From assembly GCF_019967995.1 (NCBI RefSeq), contig NZ_CP065377.1, forward strand, positions 1,612,001 through 1,676,000: a stretch of DNA of 64,000 nt. The letters run 5' to 3'. Below are positions 6,517-15,376 of this stretch, one piece after another; the stretch's first letter is position 1; the number at the start of each line of letters is the position of its first letter. A program made the position numbers and the translations under genes. The stretch is from Faecalibacterium prausnitzii (lineage in GTDB: Bacteria > Bacillota > Clostridia > Oscillospirales > Ruminococcaceae). The notes beneath the pieces are model-generated. The model was not told the origin of the DNA. It made no database searches and saw nothing but the letters and a program-made list of their open reading frames with translations.

Positions 6517-8034
6517 TTATACCTTGCCGCCATGCAGCTCGGCATACATGCGGGAGCGGCACTCGGCGACGGCGGGGGTCATGTTGACATAGTGCTTGTG
6601 GGGGCACTCCAGGCGCAGCTCGCTCTCCCAGGTCTCATCGGTCAGCTGGCGGGCGATGTAGGCCTTTTTCTCTGCGATGGAGGGCAGCTCCATGGCCAGC
6701 TCGCCGTGGAGGATGTGCGGCACCAACAGCTTTTTCACCTTGGTGGGGGTGATGGTCACGGTGCGCTCAATGGCGTCAGAATCCAGATTGACCATCGTGA
6801 CAGGCTTGCCTGCCTCGATCTCCTCGCCGTCCATGGCGATCAGGTCGCACTGTGCCTGGCCGTTTTCATCGTAGAGACGCCACGGCATCTTTTTGCCAGG
6901 GATGATGGCCTTGCTGGCAGAATCCGAACACTTCATCTTGGGCTGATAGGTTCCATCCGAGCGCTTGACGGCCACCAGTTTGTACACGCCGCCAAAGACG
7001 GGATCGGAAGCCGAGGTGATGAGGTTCTCGCCGACACCGTAGGAATCGAAATGGGCATGCTCATACAGCTCCATGTTGGCGATCTTCTTTTCGTCCAGAC
7101 CGTTGGACGCCACCAGCTTGATATAAGGCTTCCCTGCTGCGTCCAGCGCCTTGCGCAGGCGCTTGGAGCCGCGGGCCAGGTCACCGGAGTCGATGCGGGC
7201 ACTCTTGACGCGGCGGCTGGGGTCGTTGGGATACTTTTCGATGAGGTAGTCGTCCAGCTTGATGAGGTTGGGCAGACCGCTCTCCATGATATTATAGGTA
7301 TCCAGCAGGAGGCTGACAGAGTCCGGATAGGTATCGGCAAAGGCCTTGAAAGCATCGAACTCGGTCGGGAAGAACTCGATGAAACTGTGGGCCACCGTGC
7401 CGACGGCCTTGACCTCCGGGCCATACTTCATCTCGGCCAGGCAGTTGGCGGTGCCGATGCAGCCGCCCAGAACGGCTGCATACGCGCCGTCGTTGCCTGC
7501 GCTCTCGCCCTGGGCGCGGCGGGTGCCGAACTCCATGACGCTGCGGGGGGTGTGGGTGTTCAGACCGGTGACGCGGGTCGCCTTGGTGGCGATCAGGCTG
7601 TGGAAGTTCATGGTCTGCAGCAGATAGGTCTCGATGAGGATAGCGCCCACAAGGTCGCACTCGATGCGGACCATCTGCACATGGGGATAGCAGACCGTGC
7701 CTTCGGGCAGGGCGTACATGTCGCCCTGCCAGCGGTAGGTGCGCAGATACTCGCAGAACTCCTCGCTCATGCCCTTGGTGCGCAGCCAGCAGATATCCTG
7801 CTCGTTGAAGTGATAGTTCAGCAAAAAGCGGGTCAGCTTGCGCTGGCCTGCGCTGATGGAATAGCCCTGGTTGTCGGGGTTCTTGCGGAAGAACATATCG
7901 AATACCAGCGTCGTATCCTTGAAGCCGTGCAGAAACAGGCAGTTGGCCATCGTGAACTCGTAGAAATCCACGACCATGGCAGGGTTATCGTAATCTTCAT
8001 CCGGAATATACGGAACAACTTTGATCTCGTCCAT
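6517..8034 (-). CDS. pncB: Nicotinate phosphoribosyltransferase
   Basis: The 505-residue protein joins nicotinate and PRPP, with ATP hydrolysis, to make nicotinate mononucleotide in NAD salvage. Family signatures include the N-terminal YEFTMANCLFLHGF segment, an EFGTRRAQG motif near residue 170, and an ARIDSGDLARGSKRLRKALD segment near 265-285. Length fits the family. The ATG follows GAGAGGAAA. The gene stands alone between guaB and tRNA-Leu, with its own promoter and a structured leader at 8052-8193. Confidence 0.93.
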   Translation of the reverse strand: MDEIKVVPYIPDEDYDNPAMVVDFYEFTMANCLFLHGFKDTTLVFDMFFRKNPDNQGYSISAGQRKLTRFLLNYHFNEQDICWLRTKGMSEEFCEYLRTYRWQGDMYALPEGTVCYPHVQMVRIECDLVGAILIETYLLQTMNFHSLIATKATRVTGLNTHTPRSVMEFGTRRAQGESAGNDGAYAAVLGGCIGTANCLAEMKYGPEVKAVGTVAHSFIEFFPTEFDAFKAFADTYPDSVSLLLDTYNIMESGLPNLIKLDDYLIEKYPNDPSRRVKSARIDSGDLARGSKRLRKALDAAGKPYIKLVASNGLDEKKIANMELYEHAHFDSYGVGENLITSASDPVFGGVYKLVAVKRSDGTYQPKMKCSDSASKAIIPGKKMPWRLYDENGQAQCDLIAMDGEEIEAGKPVTMVNLDSDAIERTVTITPTKVKKLLVPHILHGELAMELPSIAEKKAYIARQLTDETWESELRLECPHKHYVNMTPAVAECRSRMYAELHGGKV

Positions 8035-8051
8035 GAAAGTTTCCTCTCTTC

Positions 8052-8193
8052 ATATCCATACAGCGGCCGATACCGGGCGGCTGCTGAAAAAACGCCCCGG
8101 CCCGGTCTGCATCTCAGGTGCGGCGCGGGGCTCTTCCACCCTGTCATGACAGGGTGTTTGTATCATGATAGCATCTTTCCCGGATGGGTGCAA
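8052..8193 (-). promoter_or_regulatory. pncB promoter, palindrome and attenuator-like leader
   Basis: On the minus strand TTGCAC (8188-8193) and TATCAT (8165-8170) are 17 bases apart. Just past the predicted start lies a perfect 20-base palindrome, CACCCTGTCATGACAGGGTG (8137-8156). Next comes a GCCCCG/CGGGGC stem (8126-8131 with 8094-8099) followed by six T's (8087-8092), which resembles an intrinsic terminator about 55 bases before the start codon. The palindrome could be an operator for a niacin-responsive repressor such as NiaR, or part of an RNA switch. Neither is proven. Confidence 0.55.
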
Positions 8194-8243
8194 GAGGTTT
8201 TGTAAAATTCCGGCGGATGCAGACAAAATCTTTTTTCCAAACC

Positions 8244-8282
8244 AGAAAAACGGCTGCCTCCAGAAGCCAGGAAGCAGCCGTT
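8244..8282 (-). terminator. guaB terminator
   Basis: AACGGCTGC pairs with GCAGCCGTT across about 17 bases and is followed by a T run on the minus strand. It lies 15 bases past the guaB stop. Confidence 0.85.
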
Positions 8283-8296
8283 CGATTCAATTGTGA

Positions 8297-9811
8297 TCAG
8301 CCATTCATGATGTTGGGGGTCGCGTTCTTCAGCATGACGTCATGGCTGCCGCCCTCCACGATGGAAGTGGAGGAAACGACCGTCAGCTTGGCCTTCTGCT
8401 GCAGCTCCGGGATGGAGAGCGCACCGCAGTTGCACATGGTGCTCTTGACCTTGTACAGCGTGGTCTGGACGCCATCGGACAGGGGGCCTGCATACGGGAC
8501 ATAGCTGTCCACGCCTTCCTCAAAGCTCAGCTTGGTGGAGCCGCCGAGGTCATAGCGCTGCCAGTTGCGGGCACGGTTGGAGCCTTCGCCCCAGTACTCC
8601 TTCATATACTGGCCATTGATGCGGACCTTGTTCGTGGGGCTCTCGTCAAAGCGGGCAAAGTAGCGGCCCAGCATGACGAAGTCTGCGCCCATGGCCAGCG
8701 CCAGGGTGATGTGGTAATCGTGGACGATGCCGCCATCGGAGCAGATGGGCACATAGATGCCGGTCTCTTTATAATACTCATCGCGGGCCTTGGCGACCTC
8801 GATGACAGCGGTAGCCTGGCCGCGGCCAATGCCCTTGGTCTCGCGGGTGATGCAGATGGAACCGCCGCCGATGCCGATCTTCACGAAGTCGGCGCCTGCC
8901 TCTGCCAGGAAGCGGAAGCCTTCTGCATCGACCACATTGCCTGCGCCGACCTTGACGGTGTCGCCGTAGTGCTCACGGATCCAGCCGATGGTGCGGCTCT
9001 GCCACTCGGAATAGCCCTCGGAAGAGTCGATGCAGAGGACATCCACACCGGCCTCCACCAGAGCGGGAACACGCTCGGCGTAGTCACGGGTGTTGATGCC
9101 GGCACCCACGACATAGCTCTTGTTGGCGTCCAGCAGCTCGTTGGCGTTCTTCTTGTGGGAGTCGTAGTCCTTGCGGAAGACGAAATACTTCAGGTTGCCC
9201 TCGGCGTCCACCAGAGGCAGCGTGTTGATCTTGTTGTCCCAGATGATGTTGTTGCAGTCATGCAGGGAGGTGTTTTCCGGGGCCGTGACCAGCTTTTCGA
9301 TGGGGGTCATGAAGGTGGTGACAGAGGCGTCATCGGGGGTGTGGTTGACGCGGTAATCGCGGGAGGCCACGATGCCCAGCAGCTTGCCGTTGGGGGTGCC
9401 GTCGGCGGTGACAGCAATGGTGGAGTGGCCGGTGCGGGCCTTCAGCTCCAGCACATCGTGCAGGGTGGCCGTCGGGGCCAGATTGGAGTCGGAGACGACA
9501 TAACCGGCCTTATAGCTCTTGACGCGGCGGACCATCGCTGCCTCGTTCTCAATGCTCTGAGAGCCATAGATAAAGGAAACGCCGCCCTCGCGTGCCAGCG
9601 CGATCGCCAGCTTGTCGCCGGAGACTGCCTGCATGATGGCACTGATCATGGGGATGTTCATTTCCAGCGGGCATTCTTCCTCGCCCTTGCGGTACTTGAC
9701 CAGCGGGGTCTTCAGGCTGACCGCCGTGGGGACATTCTCCGAAGAAGAATAGCCGGGGATCAGCAAGTACTCACCAAAGGTGCGGGAAGGTTCTTCATAG
9801 AAATATGCCAT
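8297..9811 (-). CDS. guaB: IMP dehydrogenase
   Basis: A 504-residue NAD-dependent enzyme converting IMP to XMP, the first step to GMP. The catalytic loop is visible as [12 protein letters not shown] (near residues 325-336), its Cys forming the thioimidate with the substrate. A tandem CBS region lies between the two halves of the barrel (about 105-225). The chosen ATG (MAYFYEEPS) has AAAGGAG upstream; the frame extends 17 codons further without a ribosome site. It is a single-gene unit with its own promoter and terminator. Confidence 0.93.
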   Translation of the reverse strand: MAYFYEEPSRTFGEYLLIPGYSSSENVPTAVSLKTPLVKYRKGEEECPLEMNIPMISAIMQAVSGDKLAIALAREGGVSFIYGSQSIENEAAMVRRVKSYKAGYVVSDSNLAPTATLHDVLELKARTGHSTIAVTADGTPNGKLLGIVASRDYRVNHTPDDASVTTFMTPIEKLVTAPENTSLHDCNNIIWDNKINTLPLVDAEGNLKYFVFRKDYDSHKKNANELLDANKSYVVGAGINTRDYAERVPALVEAGVDVLCIDSSEGYSEWQSRTIGWIREHYGDTVKVGAGNVVDAEGFRFLAEAGADFVKIGIGGGSICITRETKGIGRGQATAVIEVAKARDEYYKETGIYVPICSDGGIVHDYHITLALAMGADFVMLGRYFARFDESPTNKVRINGQYMKEYWGEGSNRARNWQRYDLGGSTKLSFEEGVDSYVPYAGPLSDGVQTTLYKVKSTMCNCGALSIPELQQKAKLTVVSSTSIVEGGSHDVMLKNATPNIMNG

Positions 9812-9890
9812 ACTCAAACTCCTTTTCTCTCGTGCAGCCCGTAGAAACGGCGGCAAATTCATTTCACTTATCGTGCCTGGAAGATGCTAA

Positions 9891-9938
9891 AAATGCTTGC
9901 ACCTATTGTAACACAAACCGGCACAAACGCAAGCATTT
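9891..9938 (-). promoter_or_regulatory. guaB promoter inside a 10-base inverted repeat
   Basis: TTGCGT (9927-9932) and TACAAT (9905-9910) form a promoter with a 16-base spacer. A perfect inverted repeat, AAATGCTTGC (9891-9900) and GCAAGCATTT (9929-9938), flanks it, one arm over the -35 box and the other at the transcription start. This geometry suggests an operator or loop-forming repressor site. The rest of the 9812-10320 gap holds the terminator at 10062-10101 and a short hairpin near 10219-10237. Confidence 0.5.
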
Positions 9939-10061
9939 CGCAAAACAAACTTTCCAAAACTGTCCTTGCGAAAACCAGACACTTTGTCTAAGAAAACGGC
10001 GGAAAGTAACACTTTATTCCCGAAAATGCGGGCCGTTCTCCCCTGCTGCAAGCCTGAGGGC

Positions 10062-10101
10062 GCAAAAAAGCCCGCCCCCGAACGGGAGCGAGCTTTTTTG
10101 C
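10062..10101. terminator. Bidirectional terminator
   Basis: GCAAAAAAGC at 10062-10071 pairs with GCTTTTTTGC at 10092-10101, and the GC-rich inner part also pairs. T runs are present on both strands. It separates the thioesterase/pot transcription unit from guaB. Confidence 0.8.
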
Positions 10102-10320
10102 ACACGAAGCGACGATACCGCCTGTGCGGTGCACACCAACAGCTGCGAAGGAGAACAGCCGGAGGAGGAGCGGTGCGCACCCGATATCCACGGATAACAA
10201 GAAGAAAAAGATTTCACGCAGAAGAGCTTTCGCTCTTCTTGTAACCATATTGTAACTCTTTTGAAATCATTTTGCAAGGGGTTTTGCGAAAGTTTTTGTA
10301 ATTTTTTTGTAATTCTTTTC

Positions 10321-11064
10321 TCAGGCATTCTCAGCCGCTTCGCTGGAAAATTCCAGATAACACTCAAAGGCTATGTGCTCGTCCCGGCGGCCCACCACAT
10401 ACCAGCCACCGGCCGACGGCGCATAGGCCACCGCCACCTGCGCCCCCATCGGGATCTCGCGGTGGTACTTGATGGAGGCGAAGCGCAGCGGACCCTTCCG
10501 GAGTGCATCCAGCGGCAGGGCGTCGCAGGCGATGTCCAGATAGAACGAGTTGTTCACATGGCCGTTCAGGTCGCACAGCGAGTAGCTGGCCGTCCAGCTG
10601 CCCGCCGGGGTCAGCTCCTTGCATTTGTGCACCAGCTGGGGCAGCTCGTCTTCCACATTCTCGTTTTCGTAGTTGGGGGTGCACCAGCTGGGCTGCCGCA
10701 TGATGTGCCCCATTTCGGTGTTCACCACGATCCAGCGGCAGTCCACGAGGGCCAGCTCCTTCCCGACCTCATCGAGGATGTGAGTGATCCGCTTCATCGA
10801 GCCTTTTTTGCAAGGCTCACAGGCGGTATCCAGCGTGATCTTCTCGCCGCGGGTGGGCATCCGGTAGACCTCCACGGCCTGCTTGCCCACCAGAAACGTC
10901 GTGTGGCGGGCGGCAAAGAAATCGTCGTCCATGCCGTAGGCGCGGGCGTGATCCGCCGCAGCCTGCTCCACATAACGGAACAGGGCGCTGGGTTTGAGCT
11001 TCCGGTGAAAATCACAGTCGGCGTTCAGAACGGTCGCAGTTTCAGTAAAGTGGTTCAGTACCAT
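10321..11064 (-). CDS. Acyl-ACP thioesterase
   Basis: A 247-residue double hot-dog protein of the bacterial acyl-ACP thioesterase family (PF01643). It would hydrolyse acyl-ACP to release free fatty acid in the cytoplasm. A typical CDLNGHVNNSFYLD stretch lies near residues 160-175, where the N and H belong to the catalytic site in this family. The start at 11064 follows AGAGAGGAT; an upstream extension is possible but lacks support. It is the last gene after potABCD, 60 bases downstream of potD, and may be cotranscribed with it. Confidence 0.85.
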   Translation of the reverse strand: MVLNHFTETATVLNADCDFHRKLKPSALFRYVEQAAADHARAYGMDDDFFAARHTTFLVGKQAVEVYRMPTRGEKITLDTACEPCKKGSMKRITHILDEVGKELALVDCRWIVVNTEMGHIMRQPSWCTPNYENENVEDELPQLVHKCKELTPAGSWTASYSLCDLNGHVNNSFYLDIACDALPLDALRKGPLRFASIKYHREIPMGAQVAVAYAPSAGGWYVVGRRDEHIAFECYLEFSSEAAENA

Positions 11065-11124
11065 AGTAAAAATATCCTCTCTATCAAAAACAGGCCGCAC
11101 CGTTTGCGGCGCAGCCTGCATGGA

Positions 11125-12366
11125 TCAATACATGTTCCGCGATTTTTTGCGCAGCTTGCGCCAGATGTTGAAGCAGGCCAGCGCGACCATGGCCAGAAGC
11201 AGCATCAGGAAGACGATGCCGCTGCCGCTCTCGTCGTAGCTCTTCATCTCGCTCCACTTGACGTCCAGCTCACTGTTGACCTCATCGCTCAGGGCAGTGA
11301 AGACCTTTTCCTTCGCTTCGATCTCCTCCGAGGGGAAGGCGATCTCGCTGTACTTCAGGTCCTCGTCCAGCACCTCCCACACGGCCTGCATGGGGGTGGT
11401 GTAGCCGATGTATTCGGCGTTGGCTTTGCCGATGTCCACTTCGCACATGAAGTTGATGAACATCTCAGCGGCTTCCTGCTTCTCGCTGGTGGCGGGGATG
11501 CACATGCTGTCCACCGAAAGGACGCTGCCCTCCTCCGGGAAGACCCAGGCCAGGTCGGGGTTGTCGTCGATCATGGTGATGGCGTCGCCGGAATAATAGA
11601 CGCCGATGGCCGCCTCGCCGCCGATCATCTTATCGAAGATCTCGTCCATGACATAGGCCTGGACCAGCGGTTTCTGCGCCTTGAGGTGCTCGACCACCTC
11701 GTCCACTTCCTCGGTGGACTGGGGGTTGATGCTGTGGCCGGTGGCAAATGCCGCGATGGCGTACGCATCCCGGCTGTTGTTGAACATCAGAATGTTTCCG
11801 GCGTACTGTTCATCCCACAGGTCGGCCCAGCTGGCGGGCGCTTTGTCCACCATGGTGGTGTTGTAGATGATGCCGGTGGTGCAGAGCATATACGGCACCG
11901 TGTATTCATTGGCGGGGTCGTAGTCGGCGTTGCGGTAGACTTCGTCGATGTTCTGGAAGTTGGGGATGTTGTCAAAGTTCAGCTTTGCGAGCATCCCCTC
12001 CGAGATCATCTTGGCGACCATATAGTCCGACGGGATGATGACATCGTAATCCGCCGCGCCGGATTTCAGCTTGGCGTAGAGCGACTCATTGGAATCAAAG
12101 GTGGTGTAGTTGACGTGGATGCCGGTCAGCTTTTGGAAGGCGTCCACCACGTCCACGCTGTCGTCCGAGCCGTTGGAGATATACTCACCCCAGTTGTAGA
12201 CGTTCAGGGTGACGTTCTGGCCCTTGAAGCGGGTCCAGTCGTAATCATCCGAAACGGAAACATCTTCCGTGACCTCGATGGTCCCGGCGGCAAACGCCGA
12301 AAGCGGCAGACTGACGGCAAACACCAACGTCAGCAGTAAAAGCACCATGCGCTTCATCTGTTTCAT
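11125..12366 (-). CDS. potD: Polyamine ABC transporter substrate-binding protein
   Basis: A 413-residue periplasmic-binding-fold protein of the PotD/PotF type that captures spermidine or putrescine outside the membrane. It has an N-terminal signal peptide (about residues 1-27, ending SAFAA) without a lipobox Cys. Unusually, a hydrophobic helix near residues 380-398 followed by a basic tail (KLRKKSRN) at the C-terminus should anchor it in the membrane. The start overlaps the potC stop as ATGA, so it is translationally coupled. Confidence 0.9.
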   Translation of the reverse strand: MKQMKRMVLLLLTLVFAVSLPLSAFAAGTIEVTEDVSVSDDYDWTRFKGQNVTLNVYNWGEYISNGSDDSVDVVDAFQKLTGIHVNYTTFDSNESLYAKLKSGAADYDVIIPSDYMVAKMISEGMLAKLNFDNIPNFQNIDEVYRNADYDPANEYTVPYMLCTTGIIYNTTMVDKAPASWADLWDEQYAGNILMFNNSRDAYAIAAFATGHSINPQSTEEVDEVVEHLKAQKPLVQAYVMDEIFDKMIGGEAAIGVYYSGDAITMIDDNPDLAWVFPEEGSVLSVDSMCIPATSEKQEAAEMFINFMCEVDIGKANAEYIGYTTPMQAVWEVLDEDLKYSEIAFPSEEIEAKEKVFTALSDEVNSELDVKWSEMKSYDESGSGIVFLMLLLAMVALACFNIWRKLRKKSRNMY

Positions 12367-13211
12367 GCGGCATCCTCCCCTCTCAGTGCCTTCTGGTCCC
12401 GGCGGTAGCCGCGGCTCTCCATAGCGTTGGAGATCAGGATGATGGTCAGAATGACCACAAACATGATGGTAGACAGAGCGTAGATCTCCGGGCTGACCTT
12501 TTTGCGGGTCATGGAGTAGATGGCGATGGGCAGGGTCTCCACCGTGCCGCAGTTGAAGTAGGAGATCATGAAGTCATCAATGGAGTAGGTCAGGCAGATG
12601 AGGAAGGCCGACAGGATGGCGGGGCTGATCTCCGGCAGGATGACTTTGAAGAACGCCTGCCTGGGGTCACAGCCGAGGTCCAGAGCCGCCTCATACAGTT
12701 TGACGTCCAGCTGCTTGAGCTTGGGCGTGACGTTGAAGATGACATACGGCACGTTGAACGCGATGTGCGCGATGAGCAGCGTGGGCAGGCCCATGATGGT
12801 ATCGGGCAGGAACTCCACCCGGCCCGCAAAACGCTGGTAGGCCACGAAGAGCAGCATCAGCGAGATGCCGGTGATGATCTCCGGGTTGACGACCGGGATA
12901 TAGGTGATGTTCGTCACCACAAGGCGGCTCTTGCGGCCCATGGAGGCAATGCCCAGCGAAGCCGCCGTGCCCAGGATCGTGGCGATGACGGCCGAGATGA
13001 GGGCCACTTCCACCGAGACGGCCAGCGCCCGCAGAATGGAGGCGTTGTGGAACAGGCTGGTGTACCACTTGAGCGTAAACCCGGTGAACAGCGCATAGCC
13101 CTTGCTCTGGTTGAAGCTGAACACGATCATATACGCGATGGGCAGATACATGAAGCAGAAAAACAGGATGATATAGACCCGCTGCATCAGGCGGAGATGT
13201 TTCGTTTTCAT
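12363..13211 (-). CDS. potC: Polyamine ABC transporter permease
   Basis: A 282-residue inner-membrane permease with about six membrane helices and the EAA-type loop (YEAALDLGCDPRQAFFKVILPEI, near 170-192) that contacts the ATPase. It pairs with PotB to form the translocation path. The stop/start junctions with potB (TGATG) and potD (ATGA) overlap, showing one operon. Confidence 0.92.
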   Translation of the reverse strand: MKTKHLRLMQRVYIILFFCFMYLPIAYMIVFSFNQSKGYALFTGFTLKWYTSLFHNASILRALAVSVEVALISAVIATILGTAASLGIASMGRKSRLVVTNITYIPVVNPEIITGISLMLLFVAYQRFAGRVEFLPDTIMGLPTLLIAHIAFNVPYVIFNVTPKLKQLDVKLYEAALDLGCDPRQAFFKVILPEISPAILSAFLICLTYSIDDFMISYFNCGTVETLPIAIYSMTRKKVSPEIYALSTIMFVVILTIILISNAMESRGYRRDQKALRGEDAA

Positions 13212-14029
13212 CAGGACACCCCCTCCATTTCATCCTCGTCGAAGCTCGAAGTAAAGCTCATGCACAGCAGAACGATGATCATCAGCACCAGGCTCATGGC
13301 CGAGCCGACGTTCAGGTTGTAGCTGTTGCCGAGGAACTGCATCTCGATCAGGTCGCCGATCAGCAGGTTGGAACCGCCGCCCAGCATCCGGCTGATGACG
13401 AAGGTGGACACCGCCGGGACGAAGACCATCGTAATGCCGGTGCTGATGCCGGGTACGCTCATGGGGATGAGCACCCGCAGCAGGGTCTGGGTGGTGGAAG
13501 CGCCCAGGTCCTGCGCCGCTTCCACGATGCTCTGGTCGATCTTGGTCATGCTGGTGTAGAGCGGCAGGATCATATAGGGCACGTAGTTGTACACCATGCC
13601 CAGCACCACCGCACCGGAGGTGTTCAGCATGGTGTAGGGGCCAAGGCCGAAGGCACCCAGCACCGCGTTGACCGGGCCGTTGACACTGAGCAGGCCCATC
13701 CACGCATAGGTGCGGAGCAGAAAGTTCATCCACATGGGCAGCATGACCAGCATCAGCATGATATGCTGCTTGTTCACCCGCAGGCGGGAGAGAAAATAGC
13801 CGACGGGGAACGCGGTGATCAGGCAGATGACCGTAGCGATGAGGGCCAGCAGCAGGCTGCGCGCGAACACCGAGCCATAGCCGCTGATGGAGAGCAGGTT
13901 GTTCAGGGTGAAATTGCCGTCGCTGTCCGTCAGGGCATAATACACCACGATGATGAGGGGCACCACTGTGAAGAGCGTCATCCACACGAAGTAGGGATAC
14001 GCGAGCTTTCGATCGTAAATCTTCATCAT
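13211..14029 (-). CDS. potB: Polyamine ABC transporter permease
   Basis: A 272-residue permease with about six membrane helices and an EAA loop (VEAAQDLGASTTQTLLRVLIPM). It forms the membrane channel with PotC. Start ATG-ATG follows GAGGGG; either could be used. It lies 13 bases after potA. Confidence 0.92.
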   Translation of the reverse strand: MMKIYDRKLAYPYFVWMTLFTVVPLIIVVYYALTDSDGNFTLNNLLSISGYGSVFARSLLLALIATVICLITAFPVGYFLSRLRVNKQHIMLMLVMLPMWMNFLLRTYAWMGLLSVNGPVNAVLGAFGLGPYTMLNTSGAVVLGMVYNYVPYMILPLYTSMTKIDQSIVEAAQDLGASTTQTLLRVLIPMSVPGISTGITMVFVPAVSTFVISRMLGGGSNLLIGDLIEMQFLGNSYNLNVGSAMSLVLMIIVLLCMSFTSSFDEDEMEGVS

Positions 14030-14042
14030 TTCGGCTCACCCC

Positions 14043-15083
14043 TCACGAACGCGCCATGATGTGGATCTCGTTGGGGCCGATGCGCATCCCGATGGTCTCG
14101 CCGGGGGTGCAGGCACGGGTGGAATGGATGAGCCACTCGCGGCCCTCCACATCGACGTGCATCTCGAAGTGGACGCCCTTGAAGATGACGTCATTGACGA
14201 CGCCCACCAGCTGGCCTTCCATCGGCGAAACGACCTCGATGTCCTCCGGGCGGACGACGACCTGCACGCTCTGCTCACGGGCAAAGCCGCGGTCCACGCA
14301 CGGGAACTGGACACCGGAGAAGGAAACGAGGAAATCTTTGTGCATCACGCCATCCACGATGTTGGAGTCGCCGATGAAGTCCGCCACGAAGGCATTCTTC
14401 GGCTCGTTGTAGATATCCTCCGGGGTGCCGATCTGCTGCACCTTGCCGCCGTTCATGACAACGACGGTGTCGGACATGGTCAGGGCCTCTTCCTGGTCGT
14501 GCGTGACATAAATGAACGTGATGTTCATCTCGCGCTGCAGGCGCTTGAGTTCCAGCTGCATCTCCTTGCGCAGCTTGAGGTCCAGTGCACCCAGAGGCTC
14601 GTCCAGCAGCAGGATCTCCGGCTCGTTGACCAGGCTGCGGGCGATGGCCACGCGCTGCTGCTGACCGCCGGACATCTGGCCGATGCTGCGGCGCTCAAAG
14701 CCTTTCAGGCCCACGACCTCCAGCATATCGCGCACCTTGCGGCGGATGGTCTCTTCGTCCATCTTTTTCAGCCGCAGGCCGAAGGCCACGTTCTCGAACA
14801 CGTTCAGGTGCGGGAACAGCGCATACTTCTGGAACACCGTGTTCACCGGGCGCTTGTAGGGCGGCACACCGGTGATATCCTCGCCTTTGAGCAGAACTTT
14901 GCCGGAATTCGGCTCCAAAAAGCCTGCGATCAGCCGCAGGGTCGTGGTCTTGCCGCAGCCGGAAGAACCCAGCAGCGTAACGAACTCTTTGTCATGGATA
15001 TCGAGATTCAATCCGTCCAGAATGCGCTGGCCGTCAAACTCCACTACGATGTCCCGCAGTGAAACGATCACCGAGTTGTCCAT
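14043..15083 (-). CDS. potA: Polyamine ABC transporter ATPase
   Basis: A 346-residue ABC ATPase that drives polyamine import. Walker A GSSGCGKTT (about 38-46), signature LSGGQ-type MSGGQQQR (about 136), Walker B ILLLDEPLGALD (about 156-167) and switch His (YVTHDQEEA) are present. The C-terminal third is the regulatory TOBE-like domain. AAGGAGG precedes the ATG. It is the first gene of potABCD, behind the leader at 15084-15249. Confidence 0.94.
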   Translation of the reverse strand: MDNSVIVSLRDIVVEFDGQRILDGLNLDIHDKEFVTLLGSSGCGKTTTLRLIAGFLEPNSGKVLLKGEDITGVPPYKRPVNTVFQKYALFPHLNVFENVAFGLRLKKMDEETIRRKVRDMLEVVGLKGFERRSIGQMSGGQQQRVAIARSLVNEPEILLLDEPLGALDLKLRKEMQLELKRLQREMNITFIYVTHDQEEALTMSDTVVVMNGGKVQQIGTPEDIYNEPKNAFVADFIGDSNIVDGVMHKDFLVSFSGVQFPCVDRGFAREQSVQVVVRPEDIEVVSPMEGQLVGVVNDVIFKGVHFEMHVDVEGREWLIHSTRACTPGETIGMRIGPNEIHIMARS

Positions 15084-15249
15084 ATGATACCAAATCCTCC
15101 TTAAACTCAGATACGAAAAAAGACAGGGCTCGTGTCCCCATCCCTCGTACCAGGGCGATCGGTCCCCACGCGCCGTGCCTTAGGTGACAAATTGCGCAGT
15201 CTCTCCCCCTGTTCGTGTCTATCTTATACAATTTCCGTACAAATGTCAA
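15084..15249 (-). promoter_or_regulatory. potA promoter and riboswitch-like leader
   Basis: A near-perfect promoter, TTGACA (15244-15249) and TAAGAT (15221-15226) with a 17-base spacer, starts a leader of about 130 bases. Its first bases, ACAGGG (complement of 15207-15212), can pair with CCCTGT (complement of 15123-15128), which is followed directly by TTTTTT (15116-15121). Within the enclosed ~78 bases are possible CACG-GCG-CGTG and CCCT/AGGG hairpins. A closing stem ending at a T run is the usual plan of a riboswitch or attenuator. I do not recognise the aptamer class. Confidence 0.5.
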
Positions 15250-15308
15250 TCGCTCTGACACAGTTTGCCCAAACTTTACGTACCGGGCGAAAACCGGGCC
15301 GGAACATC

Positions 15309-15353
15309 AAAAAGCCCGGAGGCTCCCCTGCGGGAAACTTCCGGGCTCAAAAA
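15309..15353. terminator. Terminator after the DUF4340 operon
   Basis: AGCCCGGA (15313-15320) pairs with the mirror segment ending 15347, with A/T runs on both sides, so it can stop transcription in both directions. Confidence 0.8.
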
Positions 15354-15376
15354 GAACTTCCAGATGAACTTTTGTT

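Noticed and set aside
10261..12339. A 692-codon plus-strand open frame
   Set aside because: It is antisense to the thioesterase and potD genes and shows no recognisable domain.
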